A model generated the notes under the pieces. That model was not told the DNA's origin. It saw only the letters and a program-made list of their open reading frames with translations, and ran no database searches. 11,754 nt of DNA from Acidimicrobiales bacterium (lineage in GTDB: Bacteria > Actinomycetota > Acidimicrobiia > Acidimicrobiales > JAKAVM01): assembly GCA_027451785.1 (NCBI GenBank), contig DAIDIS010000193.1, positions 1 to 11,754 of the forward strand, written 5' to 3'. Positions 6,873 through 11,754 of this stretch are shown here, in pieces. A program made the translations under genes and the position numbers. Every line of letters starts with the position of its first letter. Within the stretch, counting starts at the first letter, position 1.

Positions 6873-6890
6873 TCACAGCAAGCTCACAGC
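6873..6890 (+). promoter_or_regulatory. PhoP-type direct-repeat binding site
   Basis: TCACAGC (6873-6879), four bases AAGC, then TCACAGC (6884-6890): a perfect 11-base-period direct repeat. It is identical to the consensus reported for M. tuberculosis PhoP (TCACAGC-N4-TCACAGC). It lies between the divergent hybrid kinase and the PhoP-like regulator, 145 bases before the preferred phoP start at 7035 and 22 before the alternative at 6912. A possible -10 box TAACAT (6891-6896) directly abuts it, so binding could block as well as activate plus-strand transcription. Autoregulation is inferred. Confidence 0.75.
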
Positions 6891-7034
6891 TAACATTAAG
6901 AGATTGCGAAGATGAGCCTGGCATCTTGTAGTCAACGAGATCAGGGTTGGTCTAACACCAGGGCCTACGTTGATCGAGAGCCAAATGCAACGATCGGCTC
7001 ATCGGTCGGCATGTGGAAACGCGAAAGGCAACCG

Positions 7035-7796
7035 ATGACTACTCAGGCTTACACTCCGGCCAGAGCTTTCAGCCAAGCAGAACCCGGAGCGACGGATGGA
7101 GTTTCCCAACCTTTACGACAGAGAATTCTCGTGGTCGACGATGAACCTTCGATCGTCGATGCAGTGGCCACCTCCCTGAGATACGAGGGGTTCGAGGTTG
7201 CGGAGGCGACCACGGGCAGGTCCGCACTGCTTCTCGCCGAGAAGGATCCTCCGGACCTCATGATCTTGGACATCATGCTTCCTGACCTCGATGGGATGGA
7301 GGTCACTCGAAGAATGCGCTCATCCGGGATCAAGGTCCCCGTGCTGTTCCTAACGGCGAAGGACTCGGTGGAAGACAAAGTTACCGGTCTGTCAATCGGA
7401 GCCGACGACTACGTAACAAAGCCATTTTCGCTGGCCGAAGTAGTCGCGCGCACTCGGGTTATCCTAAGACGAGTCAGCGAGTCGCAAGCACCGTCTCCAA
7501 AGCTCACCTTTGCCGACTTGGTATTGGACGAGGATACCCATCAGGTTTGGAGGGGCAGCAACCTGGTACCGCTTACCGCTACCGAGTTCAACGTACTTCG
7601 GTATTTTCTCTTGAACCCGCGAAGAGTCCTGTCCAAGAGTCAAATCCTCGACAACGTGTGGCACTACGACTTCGGCGGAAACGCCAACGTGGTGGAAACC
7701 TACGTCAGCTACTTGAGAAAGAAGCTCGACGAATTGGGGCCTCCTTTGATCCATACGATCAGAATGGTCGGATATATCCTCAGGGATCCAGAGTAA
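7035..7796 (+). CDS. phoP: PhoP-like OmpR-family response regulator
   Basis: This is a 253-residue two-component regulator. The receiver at about 30-147 has the acidic pair Asp35/Asp36, phospho-acceptor Asp79 (MILDIMLPD), a conserved Thr (FLTAKDS) and Lys129 (VTKPFS). The winged-helix DNA-binding domain at about 157-252 contains LTFADLVLDEDTHQVW and HYDFGGNANVVETYVSYLRK, which follow M. tuberculosis PhoP nearly residue for residue from memory. In mycobacteria PhoP controls lipid, acid-stress and virulence-related genes; the regulon here is unknown. I prefer ATG 7035: AAAGG lies 6 bases upstream and the N-terminal extension matches PhoP length (247 in M. tuberculosis). An in-frame ATG at 6912 would add 41 residues of uncharacteristic sequence. 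The kinase partner follows 183 bases downstream, probably in the same transcript. A PhoP-type box lies upstream. Confidence 0.92.
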   Translation: MTTQAYTPARAFSQAEPGATDGVSQPLRQRILVVDDEPSIVDAVATSLRYEGFEVAEATTGRSALLLAEKDPPDLMILDIMLPDLDGMEVTRRMRSSGIKVPVLFLTAKDSVEDKVTGLSIGADDYVTKPFSLAEVVARTRVILRRVSESQAPSPKLTFADLVLDEDTHQVWRGSNLVPLTATEFNVLRYFLLNPRRVLSKSQILDNVWHYDFGGNANVVETYVSYLRKKLDELGPPLIHTIRMVGYILRDPE

Positions 7797-7923
7797 GTTG
7801 AGCCCGCGAGAGCAAACCCCACCGGCCCGTCGCCAAATCCGGCACCGCTTTTCGGCCCCCTACGCTGCAAATCTCCAGAACCCGATGCAGCCGAAGAATA
7901 AATCAACCTCTGCGGCTTTCATT

Positions 7924-7977
7924 GGAAAGATCGACGGTGGCCATGGGATCGGAAAGATCGACGGTATCCATGGGAGT
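7924..7977 (+). repeat. Two tandem 27-base repeats just before the PhoR-like kinase start
   Basis: The units at 7924-7950 and 7951-7977 differ only at GG/AT in the middle and TC/GT at the end. Each runs GGAAAGATCGACGGT, two variable bases, then CCATGGGA. The second unit supplies the GGGAG that precedes the kinase start, so the duplication includes the translation-initiation region. The segment lies in the 183-base gap between phoP-like and phoR-like genes. Confidence 0.85.
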
Positions 7978-7979
7978 CG

Positions 7980-9593
7980 ATGTTCGTGTCGCTGAAGGCC
8001 AGGTTGCTGGCGGCCACCGCTGCAGTGGCACTCGTTGCGCTCTCGATCGCCGGCTTCGTTACCTATTCCCAACAGCGCTCGTTCCTTTACAACCAAGCAG
8101 ACCAGAACTTAATCCAGGCTGGATCTGGACTAACCGATGCCTACAACCACGGTGAGTTGATCAATTCCTTCGGGCAGCTGAATGTTCTGGCCGTCGAACA
8201 ATACGCGCCGGGAATGTACGTTGCATTTCGCACCAACTCGGGTCAGTTGATCAGCCAGGCGGTGCCTCGGGTTTATCCTCAAACTCCCCAAGTCTCTCCT
8301 ACGATCTCCAACCTCTCCGGACCACCGGCATTAGGAGATCCGTATGCCCCATATACGATCTTCAACGCCATGCCCACGAAGGCGGGACAGGCACAATTTC
8401 GTGTGTATGCCCAATACGTAGTGAACGGCTACCAACTGATCGTCGCCCAATCCCTTTCCGGGTTGAGTTCGACACTCAATCACTTGTTCAACGTGGAGGT
8501 CGAAGTTGCCATAGCGGCCCTCGCTCTGGCCCTCGCACTTGGTTGGCTACTGGTAAAGACTGGGCTTAGGCCCCTAACCAAAATGGAACAAGTGGCCGAA
8601 ACGATCACTGCAGAAGGCTTGAATAGGCGCATCCCAGGAGAGACCGATACCACTGAGGTTGGTCGGTTGGCGATCACTTTGAACTCGATGCTTGGCAAGA
8701 TCGAGGACTCGTTCAATGTGCAGCAGCAAACTGAGTCCGAACTCAGGGCGTCCGAGGCACGCCTTCGCCGGTTCGTTGCCGACGCTTCCCACGAGCTGAG
8801 AACTCCGGTTGCGGCGGTTTCGGCATATGCGGAGCTTTTTGACAGAGGCGCAGACAAAAGGCCCGAAGACTTAGGAAGAGTCATGAACGGAATTCGCCTA
8901 GAGGCATCAAGAATGGGTTCTCTTGTCGAGGACCTGTTGCTGCTCGCCCGCTTGGATGAAGGGCGACCCCTCGAACAGGTTGAAGTCGATCTTACGGATC
9001 TGGTGACCGAGTCTGCCCGCACCTCAATGACGGTCGGGAAAGAGTGGCCCGTCACAATTGAGATAACAGAGCCACTTGAGGTTCCAGGAGACCGCCTACG
9101 TCTTAGGCAGGTTATCGACAACCTACTCTCAAACGTAAGGTCCCATACTCCTCAAGGAACAACGGCGTCGATAAGGGTGTACTCCGAGGGAGAATTCGCA
9201 AGAATCGACGTTTCCGATAATGGCCCCGGCATCAGCCCCGACGATACCAAGCTGGCATTCGAGAGGTTCTTCCGAATCGACAACTCCCGTTCCCGCTCAA
9301 GCGGAGGAGCGGGTCTGGGTCTGGCCATCGTGGCCGCCATAGTAAAGAGTCACGCAGGTAAGGTTTCAGTTGAGTCGGAGCTGGGCGAAGGGACTACGTT
9401 TTCGGTTCTGCTTCCGCTTTCCCGGCCCTCCAACATGAGTGCCATCCCGAGCGAAGGCCAGGTAACTCCTCTCGCCGAGCACTCAGCAAATGGAGGTTCA
9501 GCCGAACATGACCTTCCGGCCAATAACCCGGTCGGCCGCAATGACAAAAGTGTCGCGACCGACCAGGGAAACACCCAAGAAGTTATACGGTAA
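7980..9593 (+). CDS. phoR: PhoR-like membrane sensor histidine kinase
   Basis: This is a 537-residue partner of the upstream PhoP-like regulator. Transmembrane helix 1 (about 8-28) and helix 2 (about 174-192) flank a roughly 145-residue extracytoplasmic sensor region. A HAMP linker (about 190-245) and a short helical stretch follow. HisKA has RRFVADASHELRTP with phospho-acceptor His271. HATPase_c has the N box Asn381/Asn385, DNGPGIS at 413-419, the ERFFR segment, and GGAGLGLAI. Residues 481-537 are a polar, low-complexity tail beyond the kinase core, longer than in the mycobacterial protein (485 residues in total, from memory). GTG at 7986 has GGGAG at a better distance (9 bases) than ATG 7980 (3 bases), so the true start may be two codons later. 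Its last 11 bases overlap the 3' end of the convergent ABC gene. Confidence 0.9.
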   Translation: MFVSLKARLLAATAAVALVALSIAGFVTYSQQRSFLYNQADQNLIQAGSGLTDAYNHGELINSFGQLNVLAVEQYAPGMYVAFRTNSGQLISQAVPRVYPQTPQVSPTISNLSGPPALGDPYAPYTIFNAMPTKAGQAQFRVYAQYVVNGYQLIVAQSLSGLSSTLNHLFNVEVEVAIAALALALALGWLLVKTGLRPLTKMEQVAETITAEGLNRRIPGETDTTEVGRLAITLNSMLGKIEDSFNVQQQTESELRASEARLRRFVADASHELRTPVAAVSAYAELFDRGADKRPEDLGRVMNGIRLEASRMGSLVEDLLLLARLDEGRPLEQVEVDLTDLVTESARTSMTVGKEWPVTIEITEPLEVPGDRLRLRQVIDNLLSNVRSHTPQGTTASIRVYSEGEFARIDVSDNGPGISPDDTKLAFERFFRIDNSRSRSSGGAGLGLAIVAAIVKSHAGKVSVESELGEGTTFSVLLPLSRPSNMSAIPSEGQVTPLAEHSANGGSAEHDLPANNPVGRNDKSVATDQGNTQEVIR

Positions 9594-11754
9594 CTCCGGA
9601 TCGTGCTACCGACCGGACGTCGGTACCGAGGAACGACGCCGTCACTGCCTCGTCTTCCAACACATCCGCTGGGATACCGTGCGAAATAACTTGCCCAAGA
9701 TGGAGACAGGTCAGCTCGTCGGCGAGCGCTGCTATCAACGGAACGTCGTGCTCAATAACCACCAACGCTGCCCCTGTCGCGCTTCTGACATCAGACAACA
9801 ACGGCCCTAATGACTCAGTCTCTCGTTGTGCCAGACCTGACGACGGCTCATCAAGCAGCAAGACCTTGGGCCTGTGCGCCATAGCGCATGCCAACTCAAC
9901 AACTCGCCTTGTACCGGTCGACAGCTCTGCAATGAACGCGTCGCGGTACCTCTCCAAGTGCAAAAGCTCTAGCAATTCCTCGACGCGCTGTTTGACTTGC
10001 TTCTCGGCCTTTACGGCAGGAGATAGGTGCGCCATGTTGGCAATGGCATCGCGAGGTTCGATAAACCTCTCCAATGCTACGGAAATGACCTCTCCAACCG
10101 TGAGAGATGAAAAGAGGGATGCGTGCTGGAATACCCTACCCAGGCCTCTAAGCGCCCTTGTTGAAGAGTCCTGCGATGTCACCTCGGCGCCGTCGAGGTA
10201 GACGTGCCCGTGGGTCGGAGCTACGAAGCCAGAGCAAACGTCGAGAAGGGTTGTCTTGCCGGCACCATTAGAGCCGATGATTCCGTGAATTGAGCCGGCC
10301 TTTACCGAAATCGTGACGTCGGTTAGCGCCGCCAAGCCTCCATAGACCTTGGATACGCCCTCAACTGCAAACGCAATTCTGTTCGGATCGAAGCTGATCC
10401 GCCCGTGGTCGTCGTACTCCGGTGGGAAAGCGGCGTGCTCGCCCGTCACTTTGACGAACCCATGGCCATTTCCGGAAACTCCACCACCGTCATGTCCATT
10501 GCCGATTGTCGCAGGTGCGGGAAGAGTAATCGGCTCGTCGCTTACCTGTTCATCGACACCCAAAAACACCGACCGCAGTAGGTCATCCCTACCGGATAGT
10601 TCCGCAATTTCACCTGAGAAGCGGACTTGACCTCGCTCCAGGAACACCGCTCGGTGCGCTAGTGACATCGCTACGTTAACTGACTGCTCGACAACGATCA
10701 CGGTAATGCCGATGCTCTGGAGTTGCCGGACGACGTCGAGGAGCCTGGAGACTACGACCGGAGCAAGACCAAGCGACAACTCGTCAATGAGAAGCATCTT
10801 CGGGCGGCACAACAGAGCCTGCGACAAAGTGAGCATCTGTCTCTCGCCACCCGAAAGCATCCAAGCCTTGGTCTGGTAACGCTCCTTGAGCGCTGGAAAG
10901 ATCGTAAGGACGTATTCGAGGGTCTCTTTGATGAACTCCGGATCCTTCACCTGGGTCCAGCAAGCCAGCTTCAGGTTCTCCTCAACGGTGAGCGACCCGA
11001 ACACGCCCCTTCCTCCGGGGACGGTCACAATGCCAAGCTCAACCCTCTCTTCCGGGGTCAGCTTAGAGATCTCCTTGTCCAAAAAGAACACGCTCCCCCG
11101 CCCGCCCGACATGAGGCCCGAGACCACTCTCAAAATGGTCGACTTCCCTGCACCGTTCGTGCCAAGTAGGGCAAGGATCTCGCCCCGTTGCACACCAAGG
11201 TCAACGTCAAAGAGGACCTGCACCTGCGCGTAGGCTGCGTCGACTGATTGTGCTACAAGCAGCGGGATCGACTCCCCCGGCTGAGGAAGTGGCTTGGCGA
11301 TACTCTCAAACGCTGCCTTTTCGGTGACGTTGGGAACGTCGATGCCATGTCGCTTTGCGACCCATTCGAGAAATAGCGACCGGGCGATTGAAACCACACC
11401 GCTCAGGCCTTCCGGCAGGAATGAAAGCACGATCAAGAGCACGAAACCCTGGATGGCCAACCCAAGCACGCCGCTCACCATGTATTGGGTGATTCCGATA
11501 AAGATCGCCCCCAAGATGCCACCGGTCAGTGAGCCCAGACCACCGACAACGACGGCGATGAACACAGTGAAGGAAAGCTCAGGATCCAACCCGGAGTACG
11601 CCGAACCCTGCTGGAAAATGAGGAAGTACCCCCCGGCTATAGCCGCAATTGCTCCCGAGATGGCGAACGCCATGAGCTTAATCTTGAGAGGGCTGACTCC
11701 ATACGCAGAAGCAGCCGACTCGTTGTCTCTCACGGCCAACAGAGCACGTCCAGG
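9583..11754 (-). CDS. LivM-type permease fused to LivF-type and LivG-type ATPases (partial, 5' end outside window)
   Basis: An open frame of 723 residues enters from the right edge and ends at 9583. Numbering from that edge, residues 1-125 are the C-terminal part of a LivM permease: it opens PGRALLAVRDNESAASAYGV, the family's cytoplasmic loop, then hydrophobic helices. ATPase 1 (about 170-400) has Walker A GTNGAGKS at 198-205, signature LSGGERQ at 300-306, Walker B MLLIDE and the LivF-like VVEQ switch. A Gly/His-rich linker follows (about 410-455). ATPase 2 (about 460-710) has Walker A GSNGAGKT, Q-loop RVFQ, a degenerate signature LSTGTRR, Walker B VLLLDEP and switch VIEHD, closer to LivG. 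The protein would be part of a branched-chain amino acid or related importer with LivH and a binding protein outside the window; the substrate is inferred. The first ATPase has VPGGRGVF where LivF usually has VPEGR. Confidence 0.92.
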   Translation of the reverse strand, partial: PGRALLAVRDNESAASAYGVSPLKIKLMAFAISGAIAAIAGGYFLIFQQGSAYSGLDPELSFTVFIAVVVGGLGSLTGGILGAIFIGITQYMVSGVLGLAIQGFVLLIVLSFLPEGLSGVVSIARSLFLEWVAKRHGIDVPNVTEKAAFESIAKPLPQPGESIPLLVAQSVDAAYAQVQVLFDVDLGVQRGEILALLGTNGAGKSTILRVVSGLMSGGRGSVFFLDKEISKLTPEERVELGIVTVPGGRGVFGSLTVEENLKLACWTQVKDPEFIKETLEYVLTIFPALKERYQTKAWMLSGGERQMLTLSQALLCRPKMLLIDELSLGLAPVVVSRLLDVVRQLQSIGITVIVVEQSVNVAMSLAHRAVFLERGQVRFSGEIAELSGRDDLLRSVFLGVDEQVSDEPITLPAPATIGNGHDGGGVSGNGHGFVKVTGEHAAFPPEYDDHGRISFDPNRIAFAVEGVSKVYGGLAALTDVTISVKAGSIHGIIGSNGAGKTTLLDVCSGFVAPTHGHVYLDGAEVTSQDSSTRALRGLGRVFQHASLFSSLTVGEVISVALERFIEPRDAIANMAHLSPAVKAEKQVKQRVEELLELLHLERYRDAFIAELSTGTRRVVELACAMAHRPKVLLLDEPSSGLAQRETESLGPLLSDVRSATGAALVVIEHDVPLIAALADELTCLHLGQVISHGIPADVLEDEAVTASFLGTDVRSVARSGVTV

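Noticed and set aside
7798..7995. A 65-residue plus-strand reading frame containing two GKIDG units.
   Set aside because: It overlaps the kinase start, has no ribosome site or family resemblance, and its repeat just reflects the 27-base DNA duplication.

Overview
The window most likely comes from an acidophilic or soil actinobacterium of the class Acidimicrobiia, something like Acidithrix or Ferrithrix. Three things point there. The secreted protein at 1489-3210 carries tandem GYWMVASDGGIF-type repeats, which are common in that class. The 6C RNA at about 1216-1307 is an actinobacterial RNA. The PhoP/PhoR-like pair closely resembles the mycobacterial one. GC content looks moderate. The species assignment is inference. 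No tRNA, rRNA, insertion sequence, CRISPR array or prophage signature was seen.

Layout, left to right. (1) Positions 1-1131, minus strand: a fused HAD-IB phosphatase / PlsC-type acyltransferase, cut by the window edge. (2) Positions 1132-1488: a 357-base gap holding a complete small-RNA transcription unit on the minus strand. It has a -35/-10 promoter with a 17-base spacer, two hairpins with six or seven C in the loop (the 6C signature), and a T-run terminator. The gap also holds the probably leaderless promoter of the next gene. (3) Positions 1489-3210, plus: an exported protein with six 42-residue repeats and a GH25-like C-terminal domain. (4) Positions 3458-4223, minus: a likely two-gene operon of msrA and a 70-residue membrane protein. 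(5) Positions 4260-5150, plus: a beta-hydroxyacid dehydrogenase, divergent from msrA. (6) Positions 5176-6732, minus: a soluble PAS-HisKA-HATPase-REC hybrid kinase. (7) Positions 7035-9593, plus: a PhoP-like response regulator and a PhoR-like membrane kinase. (8) From 9583 to the right edge, minus: a fusion of a LivM-type permease with two LivF/LivG-type ATPases.

The clearest regulatory reading is around 6733-7034. An exact TCACAGC-N4-TCACAGC direct repeat, the site described for M. tuberculosis PhoP, lies between the divergent hybrid kinase and the PhoP-like regulator. This suggests autoregulation and possibly joint control of both signalling genes. The most notable RNA finding is the 6C RNA beside a HAD-IB phosphatase gene. 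The rest is envelope and stress metabolism: phospholipid acylation, a wall-hydrolase-like exported protein and methionine sulfoxide repair.
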